Below, in pieces: positions 31,915 to 44,071 of a stretch of DNA of 64,000 nucleotides. The position numbers were made by a program, and so were the translations under genes. This DNA is from Fusarium oxysporum f. sp. lycopersici 4287 (taxonomy: Eukaryota; Ascomycota; Sordariomycetes; Hypocreales; Nectriaceae): positions 2,136,562 through 2,200,561 of the forward strand of contig NC_030993.1 in NCBI RefSeq assembly GCF_000149955.1. Reading direction: 5' to 3'. Every line of letters begins with the position of its first letter. Positions within the stretch are counted from its first letter, which is position 1. A model generated the notes under the pieces. It worked only from the letters and a program-made list of their open reading frames with translations, had not been told where the DNA came from and searched no databases.

Positions 31915-34900
31915 ATGCCTCACCCCGTTACGCCGCCGTCGCAGGACCCGACGATGGTATCTAATGAGGCCCCGCCCCCGCCATCTCAAGAAACCATCAA
32001 CGACCTCCTCAACACAATCTTTACTGCAAAGACCTCGGCCGCTTCGATAGATGCATGCTATGGCCTGTGCGAGATTATCCTCTCTTCGGTTGGCGTTGCC
32101 GGCTTGAACGAGTACGGCATAATTGCCGAGATCAAGAAGGCTGCCGCTGATAAGAAGTCGGGTCTTCGTCGCGAGTCCAGTCAGAACCTTCTAGGTGCCG
32201 TCTTTGAGCGTTTCCTCCCTCGACAGCCTGTCAGCGAGGTTGTTCTGCTCCTCCAGGATGGCGGTCTTGTCGGCTGCGCTCTCGATGCTCTCTCTGATAA
32301 GGGCGCTGTCGTCCGCGAGGCCGCCCAGTATGGCCTCGATGCCGCTTTTGGCATCCTGAGCCCCGAGGCTCTCGTCGCTGGTCTCCTTCCTGCTCTTACC
32401 GAGTACCTTTCCAAGAAGACCGGAAAGTGGCAGGGAACCGTTGGCGCCTACAAGCTTCTTCAGAAGATGGCCGATAAGGCTCAAATTTCTATTGGAGGCA
32501 CCAAAGAGGAGGCTCTTGAGAAGGATATCCTCCGTGAGGCCATGGGTGCTAAGCTCGCTGGCTTGATCCCCATCGTCGAGAATGGCATGCATGACTTGAA
32601 GGCCGAGGTCGAGAAGCAAGCCGTCCACACCATGAACTCTCTCACTACCCTTCTCTCCAACGACGATGTTGCTCCTCGTATCCCTCTTCTTATCGATACC
32701 ATGCAGCACCCTTCTTCTCAGACTCTCCAGAAGGCTATTCACGCTCTGTCTCAGACTACCTTCGTCGCCATCGTCACCTCACCCGTCCTGGCTCTTCTGA
32801 CCCCTTTCCTCGAGCGATCTCTTAACAACCCCACCACTGCCCAGGAGGTTCTCCGACAGACTGTCGTTATTGTCGAAAACTTGACAAAGTTGGTCCACGA
32901 CCCCATCGAGGCCCGAACTTTCTTGCCCAAGCTGATCCCTGGTGTCAAGAGCGTTTGCGACCGAGCCTCGCTCCCTGAGGTTCGCGAGATCGCTGAACGC
33001 GCCCTCGCCACTATGGAGAAGGCTATGGGTGACGATAAGGACGTTGTCGCTCGTACCGCTGGAGACGATGTAGCCAAGATTCTTGATGAGCAGATCAAGG
33101 CCAACGGCGGCCTTGCTGGAAGCCTGGACCTCTGGAAGCAGGCTCGTCCCTATATTTCCGACATGGTTGCTATCGATGTCAACTACCGATTCGTCAATCG
33201 CATCTCTGGAAGAATTGCTCCCTACGTCAAGAGTTTCGTGAAGGATGCTGAGGCTCCTCAAAAGATTGCCGACACTATTCAGCAGCATTATGTTGATGAG
33301 GACCACCGCCGGTACGGTGTTCCTGAGAAAGAGGACGACGGTGAGGTCGAGATTGTCAACGCCGATTTCTCTCTCGCCTATGGTGGTATGCTGCTCTTGT
33401 CACACACCAACCTGCGACTCCTCAAAGGTCACCGATATGGTCTTTGCGGCCGCAACGGTGCTGGAAAGTCTACTCTCATGCGAAGCATTGCTAACGGCAA
33501 GCTCGAGGGATTCCCTCCTCAAGACGTTCTCCGTACCTGCTATGTCGAGCACAACCAGGGCGAAGACGCTGACATCAGCATTCTTGAGTTCGTTGCTAAG
33601 GACCCTGAGATTGCCACTCAAGGCCGTGAGCGTATCTCTGAGGTTTTGGCCGAGTTCGGCTTCACTGCTGGCCCCGAGGGTCGACAGGCTGAGAGAGTTG
33701 GTTCCCTTTCTGGAGGTTGGAAGATGAAGCTGGCTCTGGCCCGAGCTATGCTCCAGCGTGCTGACGTTCTCCTTCTGGACGAACCTACTAACCATCTTGA
33801 TGTTGCCAACATCGCTTGGCTCGAGAACTACCTCAAGTCTCATCCCGACATCACCAGTCTCATTGTTTCTCACGACTCCGGATTCCTGGACAATGTCACA
33901 ACTGATATTTACCATTACGAGCCTAACAAGAAGCTGGCTTGTTACAAAGGTAACCTGGCCAATTTCGTTAAGATTCGCCCCGAGGCCAAGAGCTACTACA
34001 CTCTCTCCGCCTCTACCGTCCAATTCAAGTTCCCTCCTCCTGGTATTCTGACTGGTGTCAAGTCTCAGACTCGTGCTATTATCCGCATGTCCAACGTCTC
34101 ATACGCTTATCCCGGTGCGACGAAGCCTTCACTGCAGGAAGTCTCTTGTCAATTGAGTCTGTCTTCTCGTGTTGCTATCATTGGCCCCAACGGTGCTGGC
34201 AAGTCGACTCTTATCAAGCTCCTTACCGGCGAGACTATCCCTACCACCGGAAAGGTTGAGAAGCACCCCAACCTTCGTATTGGTTATATCAAGCAGCACG
34301 CTCTAGAGCACGTTGAGATGCACTTGGAGAAGACCCCTAACCAGTACCTTCAGTGGCGTTACCAGCACGGTGACGACCGTGAGGTTCACATGAAGCAGAC
34401 TCGTGTTCTGTCAGATGCCGACCGTGCTCAGATGGAAAAGTGGGTTGACTTGAAGGATGGAAAGTCTCCACGCCAGATCGAGTCTCTAGTTGGTCGTTCA
34501 AAGTACAAGAAGACCTTCCAATACGAAGTGTAAGTTCCCTTCCATTGTTTTACAACAAAGCGCAATACTAACTTCCAACAGTAAGTGGCGTGGTCTCTTG
34601 CCCAAGAACAACACCATGATCTCTCGTGAGACTCTTACCGAGCTTGGATTCGACAAGCTTGTCCAGGAATTCGACGATCACGAGGCTTCCCGAGAGGGTC
34701 TTGGTTACCGTGAGCTTCAGCCCAAGGTCATCTCTAAGCATTTTGAGGATCTCGGACTCGACCCTGAGATCGCCAACCACAACGAGATTGGCTCTCTTTC
34801 CGGAGGTCAGAAGGTCAAGGTCGTCATTGCTGGAGCCATGTGGAACAACCCCCATCTTCTCGTGCTTGACGAGCCTACCAACTTCTTGGATCGTGACTCC

Positions 34901-35299
34901 CTTGGTGGTCTTGCAGTTGCTATTCGCGACTTCAAGGGTGGTGTTATCCTGATTTCTCACAATGAAGAGTTTGTCGGTGCCCTTTGCTCTGAGCAATGGC
35001 ACGTCCGTGATGGCCGTGTTGCCCTTCGAGGAAACGCTGCCGTCAGTCTCGATCGTTTTGAGGACAGCCGTCCCAGCAGTGGCGTCAACAGCACTGCCGC
35101 CAGCTCCGTTGTTAGCAGCGCTGTCAACAGCGGTATCGAGGACAACTCGGATATGAAGTTCAAGGCCAGGAAGAAGAAGAAGATGACCAAGAAGGAGCTC
35201 AAGGAGCGTGAGGTCCGCCGCAGACTTCGTCACATTGAATGGCTCAACAGCCCTAAGGGTACTCCTCACCCTCCTGATACCGACGACGAGGACAACTAG
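31915..35299 (+). CDS. NEW1: NEW1-type ABCF translation ATPase (eEF3 paralogue)
   Basis: Exons 31915-34529 and 34582-35299 (52-nt intron) give 1110 residues. HEAT repeats fill about residues 30-430. ABC domain 1 has GRNGAGKST (~513), LSGGWKMKLALARAM and LLLDEPTNHLD (~620). ABC domain 2 has GPNGAGKST (~757), LSGGQKVKVVIAG and LVLDEPTNFLD (~965), with a chromodomain-like insertion around KWRGLLPKNNTM that the intron splits. I call NEW1 rather than eEF3 because of the DDHEASREGLGYREL segment and the C-terminus RRRLRHIEWLNSPKGTP followed by DTDDED, which characterise NEW1. NEW1 acts on ribosomes in translation termination/recycling at certain C-terminal residues. The Q/N-rich prion region of yeast New1 is absent; the start is short and Pro-rich. 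Confidence 0.9.
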
Positions 35300-35915
35300 A
35301 AAAGTTCATTGGATTTTTTTGCTCTTATGTGCGTTTTTGTTTTAAGACTATGCGGATATGAACAAGTCTCCACGTTGTGCGGAATCTGGCGGTTGTTTAC
35401 AAAAGGAGAATGAAGGCATCATCTCATTTATGCATGATGCGGTATCTCGCTATGAAGAATGAATGGTATTTACATACTTAGATAGACCTGAACGGATGGT
35501 ATAGAGGCGTTGGTTTGGGATAGACGGCTTTGAATCAAGTCAAACTTTCTACAGATTCGCCTCCCTAGTTTTGTGATGATTTTCGATTTTTCAACTAAAC
35601 TGTTCGTTCGCTTATTCACTAAGACATAGAATGAGAGCAAATGTCACTGTTGATATCGAGGTGATGGAATATGTATCAATAGAAGTTAATGTTCTAAGCA
35701 ATAATGATTCGACAGTCCACTTCAATTGAACCTCCGTTTTGAATCAGAATTTATCTGTTATTATATATACAGGCAGGCTCTCAAAGCCTAGCCACGAAAA
35801 CGAATGTTACTGGGTATGATCCTTCTATACTCCGTTGAATCAAGGTCTGATGTAAAGACAGTACAAAAGAAAGAAAAGGAATAGACATGCTTTTGGGGCG
35901 GTACATGAACCAGAA
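35300..35915. other. Convergent 3' region, NEW1 / GT2
   Basis: 616 bp of AT-rich sequence between the two stops. Expected to hold both 3' untranslated regions. Nothing else recognised. Confidence 0.7.
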
Positions 35916-38677
35916 CTACCATGAAAAGGTCATAAGGGCAGGATTCAATGCCAAAGGCAGGAGGAGATGGCTTCCAGCGACAGTGGCCATGGGCAGGATT
36001 GCAACAAAGTCGTTGATCCGCCAATAATGAGGAATGAAGTCAGCGGTAGCCATTATGATGAGACCGACAATGGCCAGCAAAGACAATGTCATAGAGACAC
36101 GGAACTAGTGTAATTTGTTAGCATGTGACCGTAATAGATGTTGATGGAGAAAACTTACCTTCTTCAAGACCTTGGGAACCTCAATGAAGAAGTTGGAGAA
36201 TTCAGCCTCCTTAGACGTGGAGCCCCAGCTCATGTCAATCTCGAACATGTGTGCCAAAAGAGCCTGGCTCACGTGAAGAGAAAGGCCACCAAGGAAAACA
36301 GCCAGCATAAGAGTCCACTTGAAGTTCTCGTAAATGGCATAGCCCAGAGTTCGCTCGCCAGAGCGATATCTCATGATAGCAAGTGCGAGGTTACCGAGTC
36401 CGTTGAACACAAGAATGATAGAGAACCACACCTGCCACGAGTCAAGGTAGTACTTATCGAGATATCCATTGAACCAACCCATCAGGAAGTAGTTGGCAGT
36501 GGTCATGATCCAGGCAGCTCCAATAGCATAGTAAGTACCGATGTAAGAAACAACAGTGATCTTGGAAGTGAAACGAATGTTGGAAAAGCAGAAGCGGCGA
36601 AAGAGGGGCGTAAAAGGACCGCGCCATAACCAAGTGCGGATAGGGTTGAAGAGCAGCTCGTTGCAGCCAAATGCGTATTTTTCCCATCGAGCAAGTTCGT
36701 CGTAGACGGTCAGAGACACCCCCTCTTTGAAGCCATCGCCGGCCCAAGCAGCGAGACGGATGATGTAGCCATTGCACTGAAGACGAAGAGACATGTCGAA
36801 ATCCTCCGAGACGTGACTTTCAGACCAGAACTTGTCATAACCATCCTCATCTTGGTAAGCAACTTGCTGAATAGCAGACCAGCGAAGGATGGCATTGTGG
36901 CCGACGAAGGGAGCAACATCGCCGTTGGAGACAGTGAAACGAATAGCAGTGTAGATAAGATCGGTGAAGAAGGTGATGCCGTTCTCGAAATAGGTGTGGA
37001 CAACTTGCATAACACCAGAAGAGAATTGCATGATGCCGACATCAGGAGACTGCTCCATCTCAGAGACAGAGTCAAGGAGGCAATCAGTAGGAACACGAGT
37101 ATCAGAATCAATGAGAAGGATATAGTCGCCAACGCGGATGTTTCCATCAGCCCAAGCCCGGCCATTCTCCTCGAGGACATCTTTGAGAGCCTGCTCGTAA
37201 GCAAGGGCTTCATCAGACTGGCTCCAATCGGCAGGGCGCTTGATGAGCTGTAGGCGCTCTTCGACTTTGCAAGAAATCATGAGGCCAAAGTTCATGTTTG
37301 AAGCCTTTTTAAACTTGCCCTTCCGGATAAAGCCATCCTCGCCGTGTTTGGGTCGTGCAACCCAGCCAATGCTGTTGTCGGCATAGAAGTCGATACGGGC
37401 ATCACGTTCCTCTTCGCTAAGGAGCTGAAGGCCATCGTCGTTAATGAACATATTGGCAGAACCACCCTGCAGTTCATAGGTTGACATGGCCTGCTTTATG
37501 GACTTGACGGTAGGAAGAATGACGGCATTCAGACCCTCCTTGTAGACAGGACACTGGATGGTGATATGAGGCAAAGTGGCTCCCTGGAGTCTTCGTGGCG
37601 GGCGTGCTGAATAGAACTTGGAGTTGATAGTCAGTTGGCGAATTGGACCAAAGATTTGTGCCAAACAACCAACAATGACTTGGGCGAAGAAAAGAGAGAA
37701 GAATATTTGGATCGGGAAGAGAGCGACGAGACCAAGTCGCTTGTAGTCACCATCGATGGCTATCTCCACGGCCAGCTGCCTCCACGCAGCTCCAAGGGAG
37801 GCCATGACGAGGAGGAGTGTAAGGGAAACAAGGACAGCATTCTGCAGGTGAACTGGTCGAGCTTCCGGCTTGATCTCACCACTCTCTTCATCAACCTCGT
37901 ACTCCGCCGCAATAGTAGAGTCTCTCTCATCTTCATCAACTGACTGGCCAGAGTTCCATACCAGCTCCATAAGCTCTGATTCGATGATCTTGGCGCGCGC
38001 CATCAAGTTCAGTGCATCATCATCCCAGACAACCAGAAGACCATCTGAAGCAATGAAAGCCGCGAACTGATGTTTACGAGCTCGGGGGAGGTCATTTACT
38101 GTAGGCAGAATCTGCACACGAAGGCCGTTCATCAATGGAACATCCACTGCATCAGGAGACCATTGGAGGAAGGTCTTGATGACACGAGAGTTGACAGTCA
38201 TCGCACACTGAGATATATGTCAGTAATCACTCTTGCCATAGGAAAACAAGTTGTACATACCTGAACATTAAGAGCCGTGCAAGCGATTGCAAAAGGAGAT
38301 TGTCCCAATTGAGGTGGGCAAGCCATATACTGGCCCCGAGACTTGCGAAGAAGAACGCCCTCAATTTCACCAGAGCCATCCCCAACCCAGAGTTGAGAGC
38401 ATTGCTGCTGGTACAGATAGTTGACCATAACCTCATGCTTGATATCATCGAGAAGATTGCTGTTCCCTGATTTGGATGACGGTGCAATTGAAGGAGGGCC
38501 TGCAGTGAACTTAGGCCCAGCTGCTGAATGTAGCTCTACTACGGCAGCAGGAGGAATCTTCTCCTCGATGATTGGGGCATGAAGGGACATTGATGGCCGG
38601 TGGCTAGGCCTCCTGGGGGGAGGTCCTATCGGTGTCTGAGGCGGGATATCCGCCTTGAAGTAACTGCCGATACCCAT
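35916..38677 (-). CDS. Family-2 glycosyltransferase, fungal CpsA/GT2 type
   Basis: Three exons, 38677-38261, 38207-36159 and 36104-35916 (introns of 53 and 54 nt), give 884 residues. A DUF7928-like N-terminal domain (residues ~60-230) precedes a membrane helix pair (LVSLTLLLVMASLG; IQIFFSLFFAQVIVG). The GT2 catalytic domain has IQCPVYKEGL, NDDGL, the metal-binding LIDSDTR (~505), SEDFDMSLRL (~608) and ELARWEKYAFG (~645), where Glu stands at the usual Gln of QxxRW. Several C-terminal helices follow; the last exon adds another membrane segment and ends LALNPALMTFSW. Homologues (AfCpsA, ZtGT2/FgGT2) make an unidentified surface polysaccharide and are needed for hyphal growth on solid surfaces. 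The product here is unknown. A 3.9-kb gap lies upstream. Confidence 0.9.
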
Positions 38678-41600
38678 CTTGACGGTGCTTGTCGAAGACT
38701 TGGCAAGTACAAAAGCAAGATTCTAAAAGACTGTGCGTCTAGGGACAAAGCCCGCTGTAGAACAACCCTAAGAAGTCGTATATGAAGAACAAGAAGTCTG
38801 TTACTGGGCTGTCTTGAAGATCTGTGCAGAAGCAATTCCGCGTATATGGATTTTGTTGGAAGGACTGTGAAGTTTCAAAGACTCATAACCATGAATATCT
38901 CATTCAAAGAAAGACAGGTTAAAGGAGTGACAGGAACTTGCACCTATTGAGCGAATGACAGAAGAAAGAATGGATGGAGTGAAGGATCGAAGGATCGTGG
39001 TGAGTGAAGGTCTGAGATGAGAGGATCAAACCTCAGAGAGTGCAACTACCGGTTCAATTAAACAAACTTGTTTGAGCTTCAGTGTTTAAGTTTCTGCGCC
39101 AGACTCAGCCAAGGAATCGGGGACAAGTATATTAAAGTTTTCTTCTCTTGCCCGGAGGAAGAACCAGTATGCGGCGACCACGCCACTGCGGCTAGATAGC
39201 GAGACAATGAGGTCGGGCATCGCGACAGAAGCTGTAAGAAGCGGATCATGGACATCCACTTGGAGGACCACGACTAGACCCTAGGCAAGCCTTACGACCA
39301 ACGTTGAGCCGGACAGCCCTAGGTCTAGATGGAATAGCGCGCAAGAAGCGGAGGGGTGACGATTATGTTGGAGCCGTAAAGTGTGGCTAGAGGATCCCAG
39401 ACTGTTGGTCTTGGTGTAGGCGTGTCTCAGACTTGTCGACCGGGGTCCAGCGTATGGCTCAAGAGATTGTCCCGGGTGGCTGGAAACGAGACAAGTCCAT
39501 GTGGGCACAAAGCTTGTTGTTAGCATTTTGTCGTTCTGAAACCTAACCGATACCTCATCCAGCTCGTGAATGCCAAGCTTGAATCGAGAGCCAAGCCTAT
39601 TATCACGGATCCTCCAACAAGAGGATCAATAGGGACGACACATATCAGGAAGTCAGAACGTAATAATGTGGCAAGTACTGCCTTTCTTGGACCGTGCCAC
39701 TTGGATCTAAAGTCTTTCTGTACTGCAAGTGGCGTCTGATTCTGCAAACCGGTTGAAGCGGGAGAGCCGGAACCTGTAAACACGGGTGAACCTGTAGGGT
39801 GACGGGACCATGAAGTTGTGGATGAGCGATTCCATATCGATCCATAACCTGCTTATCATAAAGAGGCCTCTTTATTTAGTTATAGCTGCATTTTTAATAT
39901 CGAGACCATCTTTTGCTTCCCACTATCACGAGTTTCGAGGGTGTTGGTGTTTTGGTTGAGTGCAGTCACATTCAGCTGAGGTGGAATTGCGGATAAAGTA
40001 TGTTCTGTATTAGGCCTAGAGGGATCTTAGATATAAACCAATCACATACTCGCATTTCACGATTGATACGCAAATTGGGCAAGCGGGATAGATCTGCCCC
40101 TCCCTTAGTGTCACTGTGACAGCTTCAGTGGCGTGGTGTGGCTTGTTTGTGAGCTCCGGGAAAGGGAAGGCGGCCACAATGTTTGTTAGTAGGAAATGCA
40201 GTCTGATGTGGAGACAGGAGCATACGAGCCTGTACCTGCATCGGCTTGAATTGATGCAGGAACAAAAGTCTTGACTGTGTATTGCCTCACTTTGACCTAT
40301 CAACTTACAGCCGGCAACTTGGATGGAATAACAGCTTCATACTACCAACGCAACATATCTTATTACAAACAGAAGTATCCTCCATTATTAATCGGGGTCG
40401 GGAGTTACGCTTACTCGGTACTGCCCACATTTATTGTCATCAGACATTCCTCCCCAGTACCAAACCGGCAGACCCAGAGTCTACTATTGTCTGTGGCTTT
40501 AATGGCTGCAAACTTCGCGCCGTCCCGAGAGTAATGCATGGCAGAAGGAATGCATCGAATGTCCCTGGCGAGTCGTGAATCGAAGCCTTGGTTAAAGTGC
40601 TTTTGTTGCCGACCTGAACCGGCCTCTCGCTCATCAATAGGCCATCAATGCAGATGGCCTAGACCCTTGCGGCATCCTAGCGATCGAGATTCTACTTATC
40701 AGTTATCACTACTAACCATCGCAGAAAGACGGTTGGCACAAGAGTCAGTTTGCCAAGATAGCCATCCTCTGCAGGTCCCCGCCCAAGAGCTCCTACAGCT
40801 GAAGACTGCTTCTCCATCTTCAGTCCCATTTGTTGCTTGAGTGCCGATGTGTTTCGGCACACTTGGCACATCCGAGCTCACATATCACACCCCCGCACTT
40901 CTGTCATTTTGCTTTAACATGTTTCACACATTTGTCGATCATATCTCAGCCATCAATAGATCTAAAGTGTTGAGCCTTGAAATCTATATTTGGTTCCCTC
41001 GTTCTCGGATGACGAATTACCAAACTTGAATAGTGAAGATAGGATTAGGACTTCCTTAGGCAGTGGAAACGGTATCAAAATCATATCATGGACATTTTCC
41101 GTTCTCTCCGCTCTGAAGTAGAACGGCTATTTGGCTCAAAATCAAAATCTTCCGCTTTAGACTCTTTTTTTCACTTACACGCCTTGGCTCTCTTCTACTG
41201 GCTTTCCCCTCGTCTATTTACCCAGTGACAAGACTCTAAGCACTACATGAGTCTGCAGGGATTCAGCTTTACCGAAACTAACAGTAGCTGTTGGCTCAGT
41301 GGCAATGCCTCATCAAGCACACAACCTTATACCTATCTTGAAGAGAAGCGACGAGTCTCTATACCGATTGGCGTTGAACCTTGATGCAAACCGTGATGTG
41401 TACTAGAGTTACATGGCGGTTCTGTATCTGAAACTATCACTCTCTGATCAATTAGTTACCGTTATTGAATTCTGATTCACCTGTTACAGCCCTCATATTG
41501 CAGATCTTCTTCTGGTACCTTAAGCCAATACCAGTCGTAAGCGCACCGCAACGTTCATATGATCCGGATCTGGATTGGTTTCCTACACTCGAGCCAGAAC

Positions 41601-42574
41601 TCACTGCAACTCTCATGGTCAATTTGAACTCTTTTTGACGTTATTGTACTAGCCTGATAGATTCACTGGTGGACTTAGGACCCCTCTACGCTTCCCGAAG
41701 TTCGGCGCCTCCGCCCTCGACATGTTAGTAGAATCTCGTTCCGCAGACCCGGTTCAAACACCACCAACAATTCATTACAAATACCAAGATACGTATAGCC
41801 TTGGCACGAGACGCCTTCACACACCCATGCAGAACGCAGTCAGAAGGTCAGAGCTCGGCGGCTCCTATCCTACGGGCCGAAGAGGCAGTGTTGTGGTCAC
41901 AACCAGCCTTTGTGGCCATTAACTCGTCTCTATCGAAGTTTGATCGTATTGCCTGACACGCTGAATTCCTCAATGCTATTGTAATCCACCATACTTGAGT
42001 CATGGTTGTGAGAAAACAGAAGATCAGATATGAATCAGTTACCTATGGGTGGGCAGCTGAAGCAAACATCTCGGTAGCCTGAGTAGCTCGTGATTCATTA
42101 CACAGGACTTTATCCGAAAATCTGGACATGAATGGTCTTGGTACCGCTCAGCTTACTCATAAAGCCAATGGACATGAACTGCATTGTTAATCTGATCCCC
42201 AAGGGTTCGTAAAAAGATTTCTAAACGCCAAGTTGTAAAAGCGGCTGTTGATACATAACGTGAGTTAACACAAAGGTAGTACAAGGGATGGGAATTTTTG
42301 AAACCATGCACTTGAATCTTGGTGTCTAAATGCCGTAAAGATGGAGTCAGACATGTTAAGAGACACGCGTATTGACTATGTGTTAAACGGTGAAGGTATG
42401 GTGGAACTTGCATGGCATCCTTTTCGTTTGAATTCAACTCTATTAAAAAAGGAACTTCCTCAGATCGAAAGATTTGTACCGTAAAACTAGCCTCAAAGTG
42501 ATATATTCAATCTAAATCTCTCTCATCAAACAATGTTCTCACCTGGATCACTGCTCAGTACTTTGTTCTCATTT
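38678..42574. other. Long intergenic region upstream of GT2
   Basis: About 3.9 kb between the GT2 start and the GH16 stop, both leftward, so it is mainly upstream sequence of GT2. The longest open frames are about 100 codons, overlap in other frames and resemble no family. No repeat, RNA gene or transposon remnant recognised. A non-coding transcript, long leader or distal regulatory elements are possible. Confidence 0.55.
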
Positions 42575-44071
42575 TCATAGATCCTCATTCCCATTGCACT
42601 GTTGCATCATGAGTACTCGGCTTACTTCAAGCTGTGGTTGTGTCCAAGTTGGATACCACTGCTCTCTTGCATCCCAAAAGTCCTTTTTAGCCGTTGGCGA
42701 GGCATCGTACCATGGCTTCTCAGACTTTCCATCCTCAAACCAACCGTTCGTGCCGCCCACGGCGACATTGAGGATGAGGTAAAACTCCTGATCGAATGGC
42801 GCGTTCACATTAGGTGAGACAGTCCATGGATCAGTGAGCCGGGTGCCATTCTGATCCACGTCGGGGAACCCCCCTCGTTTATACATGGGCTTCTTGAAGT
42901 TGGTGTATGTGACTTGGAGGAGTCGGGTGTTGACATAAGTGAAGAGATATTTTTCGGACCACTCCAAGCCAAACATGTTGAAACCAGCGCTATAGGTGGT
43001 GTGAAGGGCCTTTCGCTTGTTGTTGGTCTTCCACCAGCCATCGTTGGCAGAGTTGGGACCCCAGTGTAGCGCCGAGGAAACAATGTCGTTTCCGCCCTGT
43101 TTGTACGTCCAATTGTTTCCGCGTGATTCAATGATGTCGATCTCGCCAGATCTCGGCCAGGCACCGTAGACACTCTGCCTTGGGAGCATCCAAATAGCAG
43201 GCCAGAGCCAGTCACCTTCAGGGAGCTTGGCGGTGACCTCGATACGGCCGTACCTAATATTGGCACCCTTCTTGGTATTGATACGACCAGATCGCGCGGG
43301 AGGAACCACGCTGTTATTTCCAGCAGTCAAGTTGGTGGAGGTAACACAGTTCGACCAGACTTTAGAGGTGCAAGTGCCGGCCTTGAGAAGGTTGATGACG
43401 TTGTTCTTCTGCATTAACTTGGGATCCTGTAAAGTCGCCTTAATGATGAGTTTGCCATCTTCGACATAGACGTTCTCGTCTGTGTTTGTTGTCTGCTCGA
43501 ATTGGCCATTTCTATGAGAGTTAGCCGTGTAAGCGAAAAAGAGACATCATGATTCAACATACCCATAGCCACCAACTTCGACTTCCTTAGTCCAAATGTT
43601 GGGGTTCAGACCTTGGCTGAAATCCTCGTCCATAACAAGACAATACTTGTTCTTGACTACGCTTCGAATGCCATCCCAGACAAGAAAGCCAGAACCCACG
43701 AGGCCGAGGAAGATTGCAAGAATGGGAAAGATGGTCACCCATTTTTCTTTGGGGTTGGTTTTTTCCAGCCACGGTTTCTCAACCTCGCCTGGCTTCACTC
43801 TCCTTGAGTGAAAGTATCGATTTCGCTCGTCGATTTGAGTTCCTGAGCCAGATGTAGATTCAGACTCTGAGGCAGGGCTCGAGTACTCTGGAATACTGAA
43901 CATGCCGCCGTGGCCACCTGAACCTGAGCCTCGTCCAGGGTCGGTACTGTGGCGGTATCCTGTTGAGGTTGCCTCATGAGGGCCACTGGCGTCCATAGAC
44001 CTTCGTGACATATCAGTCGGGCCAGGGCCGTCATGCCCGCCGTAACTGCTTTTTCGATATGGGTTATTCAT
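42575..44071 (-). CDS. Membrane-anchored GH16 glucan-active glycosidase
   Basis: Exons 44071-43563 and 43511-42575 (51-nt intron) give 481 residues. The first ~110 residues are polar (Gly/Ser-rich). One hydrophobic helix at about 111-133 then makes a type II membrane protein with the catalytic domain outside. The GH16 beta-jelly-roll starts near MDEDFSQGLNPNIWTKE; the catalytic motif SGEIDIIES (~residue 293) keeps both glutamates and the aspartate. WPAIWMLP and NVAVGGTNGWF are further family landmarks. Such proteins cleave or transfer beta-1,3-glucan in the wall; the substrate is inferred. The ATG at 44071 (MNNPYRKSSY) is the first true ATG. The next gene, a fasciclin protein, diverges. Confidence 0.92.

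Noticed and set aside
31915..35299. Calling this gene elongation factor eEF3
   Set aside because: The DDHEASREGLGYREL segment and the C-terminal IEWLNSPKGTP plus acidic end fit NEW1, and the Lys-rich eEF3 C-terminus is missing.
36105..38201. Chitin synthase as the identity of the GT2 gene
   Set aside because: No chitin-synthase QRRRW or related blocks; the N-terminal DUF7928-like part and overall order match the CpsA/GT2 type.
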